Assembly (NCBI RefSeq): GCF_040253615.1
Contig: NZ_JBEJGY010000004.1
Location: forward strand, 1 to 64,000
DNA: 64,000 nt
Reading direction: 5' to 3'
Origin: Streptomyces sp. Edi4
GTDB lineage: Bacteria; Actinomycetota; Actinomycetes; Streptomycetales; Streptomycetaceae
The position numbers and the translations under genes were made by a program. A model generated the notes under the pieces. The model saw nothing but the letters and a program-made list of their open reading frames with translations, was not told the DNA's origin and ran no database searches. This document shows positions 1-8,349 of this stretch, one piece after another (position 1 is the stretch's first letter; every line of letters begins with the position of its first letter).

Positions 1-420
1 GTGTCCAGGATTCGAGCTCAAGGCCCACCTGGTACGAGAGCGTGCGTATCACCTGCTGCAGTCCAGAGGCCGAAGCATGCCCGCAAAGCGGCCGATGACG
101 AGCACTACGGGCGCATCCGCGAGGAGAGCGCGAAGCGGAAGGCTGCGGCGCAGATCGATCCGCTCACGCCCGCCCGCCCAGCTGCGGTACCTCGCGAGCT
201 TGGCGGAAAAGGTCGGCCAGGCGTGGTTCGACGCCGAATACGCCGCGGCGGTCCAGCGGACCGGCATTGAACCGCGCCGTCCGCGGGAACGGAGCATGAC
301 CGCTGTGAGGCGGCTGACGAGAGCGGCGGCCACCAAGCTCATCACCGCCCTGGCCGCCGTCTGTCCCTCGCGGCCGCCGAGCGGCCCGCATAGCCTCGGG
401 TTAAGGGAATCCATCAGAGG
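1..420 (+). pseudogene. DUF3072-like protein remnant, frameshifted
   Basis: The first 180 bases read in frame 1 as a Lys/Ala/Glu-rich segment ending in IDPLTPA. The sequence then continues in frame 2 as QLRYLASLAEKVGQAWFD and later LTRAAATKLITAL. Together these match the layout of small actinobacterial DUF3072-type proteins (TPAQ...YL..L.E..G ... LT.A.A...I..L). The two frames join at gcccgcccgccc (near 170-182), where one extra CGCC unit accounts for the shift. The 5' end lies outside the window and the 3' end is unclear, because frame 2 stays open across the next gene. Function is unknown. Either a real mutation or a sequencing slip in the repeat would explain it. Confidence 0.4.
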
Positions 421-424
421 CTCC

Positions 425-679
425 TCAGAGCGGCTGACACTCGATGACACCGTCACGGGTGACGCAGATGCTGCCGGATCGGTGCCCGTCGTGAAGCATC
501 TCGATCACTGCCTGCTCGTCAGGCAGGAGGCCGTACTCCTCTCCGGTCTGGTCCGCATCCGCCGAGAGGTCCCTGTTCCAGTCGTCCATGTACTCGCGCA
601 GGGTCCACGCCCGACCGTCTGGGTGGTTGGTGTCGACGACCCGGAACTGCCCCTCGCGCAGAACCAGTTCGAGCTGCAC
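425..679 (-). CDS. Hypothetical protein (84 aa), possibly 5'-truncated
   Basis: This is an acidic 84-residue reading with ordinary protein composition (segments such as LREYMDDWNRDLSADADQ and IEMLHDGHRSG). I do not recognise the family. GTG at 679 is the first conventional start. However, protein-like sequence continues in frame upstream to about 814 (CPLSEAEQALGAARVGELL) before a stop at 815-817, with no ATG or GTG in that stretch. The original N-terminus may therefore have been lost, or a rare start is used. It lies convergent to the DUF3072-like remnant on its left. Confidence 0.4.
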   Translation of the reverse strand: MQLELVLREGQFRVVDTNHPDGRAWTLREYMDDWNRDLSADADQTGEEYGLLPDEQAVIEMLHDGHRSGSICVTRDGVIECQPL

Positions 680-814
680 ATCGGCCCTCCGCAGCTCTCC
701 GCCGTACAGGGCAAGGAGCTCACCTACCCGAGCCGCGCCCAGGGCCTGCTCGGCTTCACTCAGTGGGCAGAAGACGTAGCCAGGGTAGAGAACATGATCG
801 CGGCGGGCGAGAAC

Positions 815-1284
815 CTACTGACGGCGCTTGCTGGACTTCGTGGTCTTCTTCCTCGCCACGTGCGTACTCCCATCCTGGTGCCTATGGCTGCCCACCCAGT
901 CTTCCGTGGGCCGGCGCGACGGGCGCAGCTGTCGTGAAGACGCTGTCAGGCCGTTCCGGAAGTCCGCAGCTCACGTTGCGGCACGGCGGCCGCCGTCCAG
1001 CCTCCCGCGCCGCGCGCTCTGCACGGGCCAGGCACAGCGCGGCGGCCTCGGTCACCGCGGCCGGCGGCGGCGCTCCGCGCGGGTGTCGGGCGCTGTCGGC
1101 CGGGCACGGAGTTATCCAGCGACGGAGCAGCGCTGGAAGGAGTCTGCTCCCCGGCGGTCAACCAGCCGCAAGCATTCACTTCATGGAGCGATCGACCTCG
1201 GTTGGACGGCGTGCCCCGACCCTGGTGACTTACGCGTAGGTCAGGATGCCGAGCGGCGTCCCTGCCCCGACGAAACCAGGAGAC
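815..1284. other. Stretch without a supported gene
   Basis: All long open frames here are Arg/Ser/Pro-rich GC-type shadows. I see no convincing ribosome site, family motif or repeat. An AGGAG just before 1285 belongs to the next gene. Confidence 0.5.
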
Positions 1285-2043
1285 ATGGTGAGCACAGCCC
1301 CCAGCCTGCTCGGGCGGCGCTGGCTGATCCGGCTGCCCCCCCACGGGCCGCCGGCGGCAGGTGTCGCGGTGATCAAATGCCGGGGCGGCCTCCGCCCCCC
1401 TTCCGACATCCGCTACCGCGACCCTGTGCTGGCCCGCACGAAAGCGATGGAACACGTCCGGCACCACATTGCCCAAGCGGGCCAGCCCAACGCGCAGGCT
1501 CGCTGCCGCTGCCGCCATGAGGGCTGCTCCTGGCACGACACAGCCGCGATCGTCTGTACACAGGCCATCGCGCTCGTGATCCCCGACCGCGTAGGCCGGC
1601 TCTGGGGCATCGCGGAAACGTGCACAGCATGTGCCGCGGCCGTGCCCCGGTCCAAGGTGTTGCGGTTCGCCTCACCCACCACGCTTCCTGCACCACAAAC
1701 CGCAGGCGGGGGGCCGCCGGCGTCACGCCTGAACCACGAAGGAGCTCCAAGGACAAAGCCCTGCTCGGACAACGGCACGCAGCCGACCGCGAGAGGGCCC
1801 ACAACTGCCAGATCAGCGCTGCCGAAGCCGGCCCTGCACCGCCCCCACCCTGCCGAAGAAGAAGGCTTTGGCGCGCCAGGATCCGTGCCGCACGGCTGGG
1901 TAGCGCCCCCAGCCTTCGGGGACCACTTGCTGAAGGTGGGCGAAAGCGTCTTGTGCGGTCCAGGCAGTCCAGTTCAGAGGCATACGCGCAGGTCAGGTTC
2001 TTGTGATCCAGGACCGTCGACGCTGTTGATGAGATCTGCGTGA
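1285..2043 (+). CDS. Plasmid-type conserved hypothetical with a Cys-rich core
   Basis: The N-terminal half is well behaved: a DIRYRDPVLART stretch, then a compact Cys/His segment (CRCRHEGCSWHD) and WGIAETCTACAAA. Proteins with this CRC..GC.WH / C.ACAAA pattern are common on actinomycete conjugative plasmids and chromosome arms; their function is not established. The last about 100 residues are low-complexity and overlap a likely antisense small gene at 1813-1983, so the natural C-terminus may be decayed. The start was chosen at ATG 1285, with AGGAG just upstream; GTG 1288 has slightly better spacing. Confidence 0.45.
   Translation: MVSTAPSLLGRRWLIRLPPHGPPAAGVAVIKCRGGLRPPSDIRYRDPVLARTKAMEHVRHHIAQAGQPNAQARCRCRHEGCSWHDTAAIVCTQAIALVIPDRVGRLWGIAETCTACAAAVPRSKVLRFASPTTLPAPQTAGGGPPASRLNHEGAPRTKPCSDNGTQPTARGPTTARSALPKPALHRPHPAEEEGFGAPGSVPHGWVAPPAFGDHLLKVGESVLCGPGSPVQRHTRRSGSCDPGPSTLLMRSA
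1813..1983 (-). CDS. Small hypothetical protein (56 aa)
   Basis: This complete ATG-to-TGA frame of 56 codons starts MPLNWTAWTAQDAF and ends GAVQGRLRQR. It is rich in Trp and Phe and has a clear basic C-terminus (WRAKAFFFGRVG). The composition looks like a selected protein rather than a GC shadow, but I do not recognise the family. It is antisense to the poor-quality 3' part of the neighbouring plus-strand gene. I see no clear ribosome site, so the call is moderate. Confidence 0.4.
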   Translation of the reverse strand: MPLNWTAWTAQDAFAHLQQVVPEGWGRYPAVRHGSWRAKAFFFGRVGAVQGRLRQR

Positions 2044-2364
2044 GAGCAATCTGTGCGCTCCCGGGGTCTGACGTGACGCCTGCGGATGGCCTGGGAGGGG
2101 CATCGGAAGGTGCTCTACGCCCGAGGCGCACGCTGAACCTGGGGCCCGACTCCAGTTGATGTCAGTGCTGGCCGATGCGGACGGGCAGCTGGCAGCCGAG
2201 ATGCATCGGCGAACCATGAGGTCAGCGGATCGCTGGGACATCCACCGTGTGGACGACGCGTTCGGACCTGCCCGAGTACGCGTGAGCTGGGGAGGGTGCG
2301 AGCCGGGTACGGCTCGCGTAGTACTGGTTTTGGACGCCTGAAGCCGGTCGGAAGGACGTGGTTC
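2044..2364. other. Intergenic stretch before the deacetylase gene
   Basis: No protein-like frame is supported. The only clear signal is GGAAGGA at about 2350-2356, the ribosome site of the downstream secreted deacetylase. No obvious inverted repeat was seen. Confidence 0.45.
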
Positions 2365-3756
2365 GTGGCAATTGCTTTCCGTGTCGGCATGACTGTGGCG
2401 TCCCTGGCCCTGTGCGCGGCGCTGCTCGCGCCCTTTTCACCCGCCGGCCATGCCGTGTCCGCCACTGCTGGGGCGCAGTCGGGCTGTCGTCGGACCCTCG
2501 TTGTAGTGGCGCACCCTGATGACGACCTCTTCTTCGTCAATCCGGACGTCATGTCGACCATCCGGGCGGGGTGCTTCGTCTCGACGGTGTACCTCACCGC
2601 CGGCGACGGTGACGAAGAGGTGCCGGCGGAAGCGAGAAACTACGTCATGAACAGGGAGAACGGCGTTCGCAGGGCATATGCGGAAATGGCGGGCGGGGCT
2701 CCTGCCTGGAGGCAGGACGACGTACACGCGGGCGGCCGCACCGTCCGGTCGTTCCGGCTCGCGCACCAGGAACGGAGAGGGGACGTGAGGCTGACGTTTC
2801 TGGGTCTGCACGACGGCCGACCCCAAGGCGGCGAGCCGGACAGCCTCCTGCACTTGTTCGACAGGCGCAGGAAGACGATTACCTCGCTGCGGGGCACCGA
2901 GAGCTACACCGAGGAACAGCTGGTGTCCGTCCTGGTCTCCCTCATCCGGCAGAGCCGGGCGGGAAACGTCCTGACCCTGGACCCCGACGTCGCATCGTTC
3001 GGAACAGGGACGGACAGCCGCGTGGATCACAGCGATCACGGCATCACCGCACGCTATGCCCGAGAAGCCGCCTACCGTACGGGGACCCCGGTTATTTCCT
3101 ACCTCGGCTATCCGATGGCACGACTGCACAGGAACCTGACACAGGCCGAGACCGCGGAGAAGGAACGACTCACCCGGTGGTACATGGCGCAGAGCCAGTG
3201 CCCCCGGGAACGCGTATGTCCTGCTCGGAAGATCTACGAGGCCACGCTCTCGAAGACTTACCGACACTGGGTCGAGAGGCGCTACCGACGCACGCATAGG
3301 AATCCGGGTCCGGGCGAGATCATGGGGGACGTGGGCCGCACGACGCGCTACTCGGCCGACTCGCCCGAACAGTGCCTTGCCGCGCCTAACGATCCCCGAC
3401 GTACGGGAGAAGTGCGCATCCTGAGCTGCGACGGGTCCGCGGGGCAGAAGTGGGACGCGGGACCCGACCGCACGCTCAGAAGCCGACTGGACCCGGCGTA
3501 CTGTCTCACCGCGGCAGGAAACCTCCCACGGCTCCAGGCATGCCGAATCTTCGAGTCCGCGCAGATGTGGCAATGGGTGCCCTGGAAAAGTCCGACATGG
3601 AAGCGGGCGGCCTGGAAGCTCGTCGGCGCCGGGAACATGTGCCTCTACCAGAACGACCGCTTGCTCCCGAGCCCGAACCGGGACACTGACCGCAGCCCGC
3701 GCTTGGAACTCGTGAGCTGTGACGGTCCCGCCCGGCCGGGTTTGTACTGGCGGTAG
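2365..3756 (+). CDS. Secreted PIG-L/LmbE-family deacetylase with ricin-like C-terminal domain
   Basis: This is a 463-residue secreted protein. A signal sequence (residues 1 to about 35: hydrophobic VASLALCAALLAPF, then AxA-like cleavage near HAVSATAGA) precedes the LmbE/PIG-L signature AHPDDD. In this family that motif forms the zinc site of N-acetylglucosaminide-type deacetylases; a downstream VDHSDHG likely supplies further ligands. The last about 140 residues show beta-trefoil features (QCLAAPND, LSCDGSAGQKW, AYCLTA, QMWQW), suggesting carbohydrate binding outside the cell. GTG 2365 was chosen because GGAAGGA lies 8 nt upstream and it gives a full signal peptide. The substrate cannot be told from sequence. 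The stop is followed within 10 bp by an IS fragment. Confidence 0.8.
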   Translation: MAIAFRVGMTVASLALCAALLAPFSPAGHAVSATAGAQSGCRRTLVVVAHPDDDLFFVNPDVMSTIRAGCFVSTVYLTAGDGDEEVPAEARNYVMNRENGVRRAYAEMAGGAPAWRQDDVHAGGRTVRSFRLAHQERRGDVRLTFLGLHDGRPQGGEPDSLLHLFDRRRKTITSLRGTESYTEEQLVSVLVSLIRQSRAGNVLTLDPDVASFGTGTDSRVDHSDHGITARYAREAAYRTGTPVISYLGYPMARLHRNLTQAETAEKERLTRWYMAQSQCPRERVCPARKIYEATLSKTYRHWVERRYRRTHRNPGPGEIMGDVGRTTRYSADSPEQCLAAPNDPRRTGEVRILSCDGSAGQKWDAGPDRTLRSRLDPAYCLTAAGNLPRLQACRIFESAQMWQWVPWKSPTWKRAAWKLVGAGNMCLYQNDRLLPSPNRDTDRSPRLELVSCDGPARPGLYWR

Positions 3757-3763
3757 GCGTGCG

Positions 3764-4036
3764 GGGGCGAACGCGCTGATCGCCGAGGCCGCGCGGCGCG
3801 GGCAGGTGGACCTGTCGCTGGTCAGCGTGGACTCCACGACTGCTCGTGCGCATCACGACGCGGCGGGGGCACGGGTGAGTGAAGAGGTCCTGGCTGCGTT
3901 GGAGGGAGCCGTCCAGCAGTCAAAGGGGGCTGCGGGAAGGGACAAAAGGATCAAGAGGGTGCGCAAGAAGCTGAGGCGGCCGACCCTGCGCGTGCCGAGC
4001 GGCGCCGGGTTCGCCGTCGGCGCCGCGCGCGGCTGA
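3764..4036 (+). pseudogene. IS5-family transposase fragment
   Basis: This is an internal piece of a transposase with the typical block VDLSLVSVDSTTARAHHDAA, containing the first catalytic Asp, followed by a decayed basic tail. The start and the C-terminal catalytic residues are missing. It begins immediately after the deacetylase stop and ends just before the immunity-like gene. A closely related but longer copy lies at 6280-7366, so the toxin/immunity pair is bracketed by two copies of the same IS type. Confidence 0.65.
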
Positions 4037-4048
4037 AGGCCGCCGATT

Positions 4049-4492
4049 TCAGCTCTGGTCGACAGTGGCCTGGAGATGAGCCAGGAAGACCTCCTTAAGC
4101 CCCGGGACCGAAACGTGGGGAGCCAGTTGATCGGGCAAGCCGGCTTCCAGGCCCCACTCCGTATTGAACGTGGCCGGGACACCGGCCGGGACGATGCGTC
4201 CCTGCAGCCATGCAGCGAATTCAGCCGCCTGGGATGCGGTGCAGTCTTCGAGCGAGACGCCTTCGGGGCGGAGCCTCGCCATTCCCTCAAGCGTCTCATC
4301 GCCCAGCGTGATCCCGAAGTGCAGGACAGTCCCTGGTACAAGACGGGTACCTTCGTCCAGGCGGAGGAACCCGTCGGGATCCCGTTCGCGCACGGCGGTT
4401 TCCATCGCGGCGTAGGACAGGCCCCAGGTCTCCCCGTCGGCCGGTGTGAAGATGTACATGGTGCGCAGTTGAGCGATCTCAGAGGCGTCCAC
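4049..4492 (-). CDS. Probable immunity protein for the adjacent toxin
   Basis: This is an acidic 147-residue soluble protein with no signal or membrane segment. It starts at GTG 4492 with GGAG upstream, 28 bp after the toxin stop on the same strand. I recognise no named immunity family with certainty. Position directly downstream of a polymorphic toxin, small size and acidity are the standard signs of a cognate immunity protein, which would bind and block the nuclease domain. Assignment rests mainly on context. Confidence 0.6.
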   Translation of the reverse strand: MDASEIAQLRTMYIFTPADGETWGLSYAAMETAVRERDPDGFLRLDEGTRLVPGTVLHFGITLGDETLEGMARLRPEGVSLEDCTASQAAEFAAWLQGRIVPAGVPATFNTEWGLEAGLPDQLAPHVSVPGLKEVFLAHLQATVDQS

Positions 4493-4520
4493 GGTGGTTG
4501 CTCCGTCAGTCGGGTGCTGG

Positions 4521-6050
4521 TCAGGGGACGTAACGGGCGTTCCCCTTGACGCCGTAGGCCGCCATCATGACGCGCCAGTAGGGCACGGAGTCCTGGTTGT
4601 TGGTGACCGTATCCACGCCTCGTATCTGGGTGTTACGGGGGTCGTTCAGGGCGGCGTGGTACTTCTCGAGTTCCTTGCGGTCCTTGGCATACAGGAAGTC
4701 GCGCTTGCCGTTCTGATGGCTTTGCCGGAGTTCATCGAGGGTGCGGTAGCAGCCGTTGGGCTTGTTGACGTATTTCGCTTCAACGGCCATGCCGTCCAGG
4801 TCGCGGAAGCCGTCCACCATGAGGGTGCTGTTGGCGCTGATACCCGGGGGGATGGGCACTTCGTACTCGGGGTAGCCCGCTACGCGCTTTTGGTAGGCGA
4901 CCTCGGCCGGCTTGCCACCCGAAACATCGCCGGTCCGCAGCGAGTTCAGCCAGAGCTGGTAGGTGTGCTGTTCCGGCCCAGTCAGTGGTGGAAAGCGGGG
5001 GTCCGGCGGCGCGGGAGGTGGCTGCATCCGTGGCCCGTTGGCGGGCCGGTAACCGGCCGGGACGAGCACGGGCAGCCGGACCAGTGGAAGGAGGAAGGGC
5101 GGCAGGAATCCCGGACCGTCGCCCTTGGCTTTTGGCATCGGGATACGTGCCTTGGCGTTGTCCAGGGCGTGTGGAATGTTACCCAGACCCGCGATGCGCA
5201 GGTCGCCGGAGACGAGTTCGCTCAGTCCACCATCGTGTCCCTCGCCCCCGAACAGCGGCCGGTCCCAGATCGGTTGGGGTTCGCCGAACAGCGGGTCGTC
5301 CTGCTGAGGGATTTTCCGCAGAGCGGTGTCGATGTGGTCGGCATAGACGTCACAGGCGTTGGCGAGCATCGTGCAGGCAGCGGGCAGGTTCGCCATCAAC
5401 GTCTCAGTGTCGCTCACCTCGCTGGGGGGCGGATTCTTGCCGACGAAGGTCATGAAGAAGGCCTCCACGGCGTCCGCGGTCTCGCCGACCTGGCCGAGCC
5501 TGGCACTCTGCCAGGCGGTATCCGATTCCCAGTAGGCGTCTTGCAGAATCTTGGACGCGCTGCGCCAGGTCTTTGCGACGAGGCGCAGCTTGTCGCGTTG
5601 CCCGTGGAACCGCCGGTCGAACAGGTACTGGTCGCTCCAACTGGTCTCGCCGACGACTTCCGGCAAGTCCTCAGCGTTGTGGCTGGCCCTCGGGGTGCAG
5701 TCCGGCCCTGTCGGCTGTGCCGGAATGCCGGGAGAGGGGCTCTGTCCCAGTAGTGCCCCCGCCGTAGCGTCCTGCTTCAGAAGGTCTTCGGCTGCCTGCA
5801 GGAGAGCGCCGGCACCGTTCGCCATCACCTGGTGGGCAAATCCCGACTGCTCGAAGACGGCTGCGACGGCGGGCCGGTACACCGCGGCGAAGGCCCTGCC
5901 GGCGTCATCGTCTCCCGCCATGCCCCCGTGCGCGCTCAGTTCCGTGAACAGCAGGCTGAGCATGTCGAAGATGAGGTCCCGCAGACCAACCATCGACCAG
6001 GACGCGTTGACGAAGTTCTCCGGTTTGTGTGTCAGATCCAACGCGGCCAC
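4521..6050 (-). CDS. Polymorphic toxin with C-terminal restriction-endonuclease-fold domain (Tox-REase-2-like)
   Basis: This 509-residue protein has an alpha-helical WXG100/ESX-like N-terminal half (about 1-280, no signal peptide), a proline-rich linker (about 320-360, with PPPAPPDPRFPP) and a C-terminal domain from about 385. That domain carries a DG...EAKYV core and VPYWRVMMAAYGVKG...RYVP. This is the arrangement of restriction-endonuclease-fold toxin-2 domains, where the D...ExK residues bind metal and cut nucleic acid. Such proteins are usually exported by type VII secretion; no secretion genes are in the window. GTG 6050 follows GGGGAAG at good spacing. The next gene (4049-4492) is the likely immunity partner. 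Confidence 0.8.
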   Translation of the reverse strand: MAALDLTHKPENFVNASWSMVGLRDLIFDMLSLLFTELSAHGGMAGDDDAGRAFAAVYRPAVAAVFEQSGFAHQVMANGAGALLQAAEDLLKQDATAGALLGQSPSPGIPAQPTGPDCTPRASHNAEDLPEVVGETSWSDQYLFDRRFHGQRDKLRLVAKTWRSASKILQDAYWESDTAWQSARLGQVGETADAVEAFFMTFVGKNPPPSEVSDTETLMANLPAACTMLANACDVYADHIDTALRKIPQQDDPLFGEPQPIWDRPLFGGEGHDGGLSELVSGDLRIAGLGNIPHALDNAKARIPMPKAKGDGPGFLPPFLLPLVRLPVLVPAGYRPANGPRMQPPPAPPDPRFPPLTGPEQHTYQLWLNSLRTGDVSGGKPAEVAYQKRVAGYPEYEVPIPPGISANSTLMVDGFRDLDGMAVEAKYVNKPNGCYRTLDELRQSHQNGKRDFLYAKDRKELEKYHAALNDPRNTQIRGVDTVTNNQDSVPYWRVMMAAYGVKGNARYVP

Positions 6051-6158
6051 CGCTGCTTCCCCAACTGAGCCCGAAACTCTACACGTTCACAGATGTGCGC
6101 ATCCGGTCACCCTCAGCTGGGCAGCCGCGCCGGCCGCGCCCCTCCCAGCAACGCAAAA

Positions 6159-6195
6159 AGCCCCGATCCCCGGCATGCGGCCGGGGATCGGGGCT
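6159..6195 (-). terminator. Rho-independent terminator, leftward, left without its gene
   Basis: A 16-bp perfect stem (6159-6174 with 6180-6195, loop 6175-6179) is followed on the minus strand by a run of five T residues. That polarity fits a transcript coming from the right. It sits directly after the stop of a truncated minus-strand frame (6196-6275) whose body was replaced by the IS element starting near 6280. It also insulates the toxin gene from read-through. Confidence 0.75.
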
Positions 6196-6275
6196 TCATG
6201 GTGGAGCGGGTGTCAGGGGCGCCCAGGGTGCGGGTGCGCCCGTGTCGGGGTCCGGGATGGCGGCGGTAGCCACCA
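6196..6275 (-). pseudogene. 3' tail of a gene cut off by an IS insertion
   Basis: The frame ends ALVATAAIPDPDTGAPAPW... with TGA at 6196-6198, one base from the stem of a T-run terminator. The upstream part of the gene is absent because the IS inverted repeat begins at 6280. The family cannot be named from 27 residues. The link between frame end and terminator is what makes it credible. Confidence 0.4.
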
Positions 6276-6279
6276 GGGC

Positions 6280-7366
6280 CTGTGTGAGGTTGTGATCGCC
6301 CTTGGGTTCCGTGCTCGTGAGGAGGCGGACCTGGTAGGACGCTGGGTGTGACGCGCAGGCAACTTACTGACGAGCAATGGGAGTTCATCTGTCCGTTCCT
6401 GCCGATAGGCGAGTACGGTCCGTACCCGCAGCGGCTGCGGGACCAGTTCGAGGGGTGATCTGGCGGTTCCGGTCCGGTGCCCAGTGCTCAGTGGCGGGAG
6501 ATGCCCGGTGGGTTCGGTCCCTGGCCCACTGTCTATGGCCGCTTCCGGATGTGGAGGGATGCTGGCGTCTTCAGCGCGTTGCTGGAGGGTCTGATTGCCC
6601 AGGCTGCCTGTCGGGGCGAGACGGGCTTGTCCCTGGTGAGTGGGGATTCCACGATTGTCCGTGCTCACCACGACGCCGCTGGGATGCGCATCGGCGGGGA
6701 GGTTCTGGAGGCCCTGGAGGAAGCCGCTGCCGAGCAGGAGCGGGCCCGGCAAAAGGGGGCGGCCCGGGGGGAACAGTACGGGCAGGACGACGGAAACGAC
6801 CCGGGACGGATCCCACGGCGGCGCGTCCCGCGACGCCGTGGGATCCGTTTGAAGCACGCTCTGCTCGAACAGGTCCCGGGGCGGGCTGGCCAGCAAGGTT
6901 CACGTCGCCGGGGACCGCAAGCGCCGGCCGCTGGCGCTCGTGCTGACCGTGGGACAGGCCGCCGACAGCCCGCAGTTCGTCCCCGTGCTCACGAAGGTCA
7001 GGGTCCGTCCGCCCGTCGGACGTCCCCGCACCCGACCCGGCGCTGTCGCCGCGGACAAGGCCTACTCCTCCCGCACCAATCGCGCCTACCTGCGCAAACG
7101 CCAGATTTAGGCCGTCATCCCGGAGAAGAGGGACCAGGCCGCCAACCGCAAGAAGAAGGGCAGCCGGGGCGGCCGGCCCGCGACGCCGATCTCTACAAAG
7201 AGCGCAACACCGTCGAGCGTTTGATCAACAAGCTGAAGGCCTGGCGAGGCATCGCGACTCGCTACGACAGGACACCCGAAAGCTACCTCGTCGGCCTCCA
7301 CCTCCGCGCTTCGCGGATCTATCACCGATCTCCTCAAGGCACCTGACTGATCACAACCTCACACAG
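6280..7366 (+). mobile_element. IS5-family insertion sequence, inactive
   Basis: The ends are 18-bp perfect inverted repeats: CTGTGTGAGGTTGTGATC at 6280-6297 and its complement at 7349-7366. They extend a few bases further with one indel (GGGC). The element is about 1.09 kb and encloses a single broken transposase frame. No clean target duplication is visible. It interrupts a minus-strand gene whose tail and terminator remain at 6159-6275. Confidence 0.8.
6348..7346 (+). pseudogene. IS5-family transposase, multiple frameshifts
   Basis: Reading from GTG 6348, the conserved start (LTDEQWEFICPFLP) runs into TGA near 6457, where one G appears missing. A 5-base insertion follows at about 6485 (cagtgctcagtgg). 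The catalytic block DSTIVRAHHDAAGM is intact, the middle is out of frame, a TAG occurs near 7109, and the C-terminal ERNTVERLINKLKAWRG with the last catalytic Glu is readable again. With several independent lesions the copy cannot make transposase. Confidence 0.75.
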
Positions 7367-7379
7367 CCCTTAGCAGCCT

Positions 7380-8032
7380 CGGGAGGAATGAGCACTGCGG
7401 GCTGCCTGCAAGCAGCAGAAGCGCGGTGGGCAGCGCATTGAGCGTCTGCGTGCCTGTAGAGACGTTAGGAACGGTGCACGCTCTGCGCTTGGCGGGCCGC
7501 CGCCAACGGGGTCCGCGCCGGGAGCGGATCGGTGGGATGCCGCGCACCAGAGGTTCCAGGCCCTGACTGTCGTGGGTGTTCGCGGCGGAGATGCCGATGG
7601 AGATGGACAGACCGGTCCGCTCAGTGATCAAGTGGATCTTTGATCCCTTCTTGCCGGGATCTACGGGATTCGGACCTGTCAGGTCCCCCCTTTCAGTGCC
7701 CGCATGTTCACCGAGTCGATCGCGCACCGCGACCAGTCCAGGCCGCCCCGGGCTCCAAGTTCCTCAAGGATCAGGCGGTGGAGCTTGCCCCAGACCCGGG
7801 CCCGGCTCCACTCGGTGAACCGCCGGTGTGCGGTCGGCCCGGACAGGCTGAAACCCTGCGGTAGTTGGCGCCACGTGCAACCCGTCGTGGCCACGAACAC
7901 GCTGGCCGCCAGCACCTGTCGATCCCCGCATCTGCGCCGACCACCGCCTTGAGGCCGTACCGGAGCAGCCGGGACCGCCCGTTGGAACAACTCCCACAGC
8001 CCGTCCGGCACCAGACGCTCCACCATCGCCAT
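7380..8032 (-). pseudogene. IS5-family transposase (two-frame), 3'-truncated
   Basis: The upstream frame (from about 8032) gives MVERLVPDGLWELFQRAVP, then the HTH-like CTWRQLPQGF and SRCAIDSVNMRALKGG with the first catalytic Asp. It then stops. The other frame continues LTGPNPVDPGKKGSKIHLIT...ISAANTHDSQ. The join is a G6 run (aaagggggg, about 7681-7690). Related two-frame IS5 elements translate through such runs by programmed frameshifting, so this shift could be natural or a one-base loss. The C-terminal third with the final Glu is missing after about 7490, so the element is dead in any case. Confidence 0.65.
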
Positions 8033-8071
8033 CACGGCCACCAGCCTAGTGATCAAGCCAGTTGAGACGAC

Positions 8072-8349
8072 CTCATAGTCGCGGTGCCGGTCGAGCTCCG
8101 GCCAAGTAACTTGTCGAAGACGTGAGTTGGAGATCTCGGGGAACCGTATCCCGATCAGCTTGGCCCAGTCCGACTCGCACATCGGAGGCCCGCCCGGAGT
8201 CATCCCGGCCCCTCCGCCGGTGCCAAACACTTCCTGATGGTCTTGCGGTCCACCCTCAGCGACGCGGCCAGTTCACGCTTCGAACGGTCCGCGTACCAGT
8301 GGACATAGATCTCGGTGACATCGACCACGACGAACGTTCTCCTCGCCAT
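8072..8349 (-). pseudogene. IS21-family IstA N-terminal fragment
   Basis: ATG 8349 opens a typical IstA start (VVDVTEIYVHWYADRSKREL, then AASLRVDRKTIRKCLAPA, a helix-turn-helix). The frame stops at 8200. After a shift near 8215 the natural continuation MTPGGPPMCESDWAKLIG...SRLRQVTWPEL reads on to about 8075, where the IS5 remnant begins. Only the DNA-binding portion survives. Confidence 0.65.

Noticed and set aside
7681..7690. Programmed frameshift (G6) producing a functional IS5 transposase
   Set aside because: Possible in principle for this family, but the C-terminal catalytic region is missing, so the element cannot be active even if frameshifting occurs.
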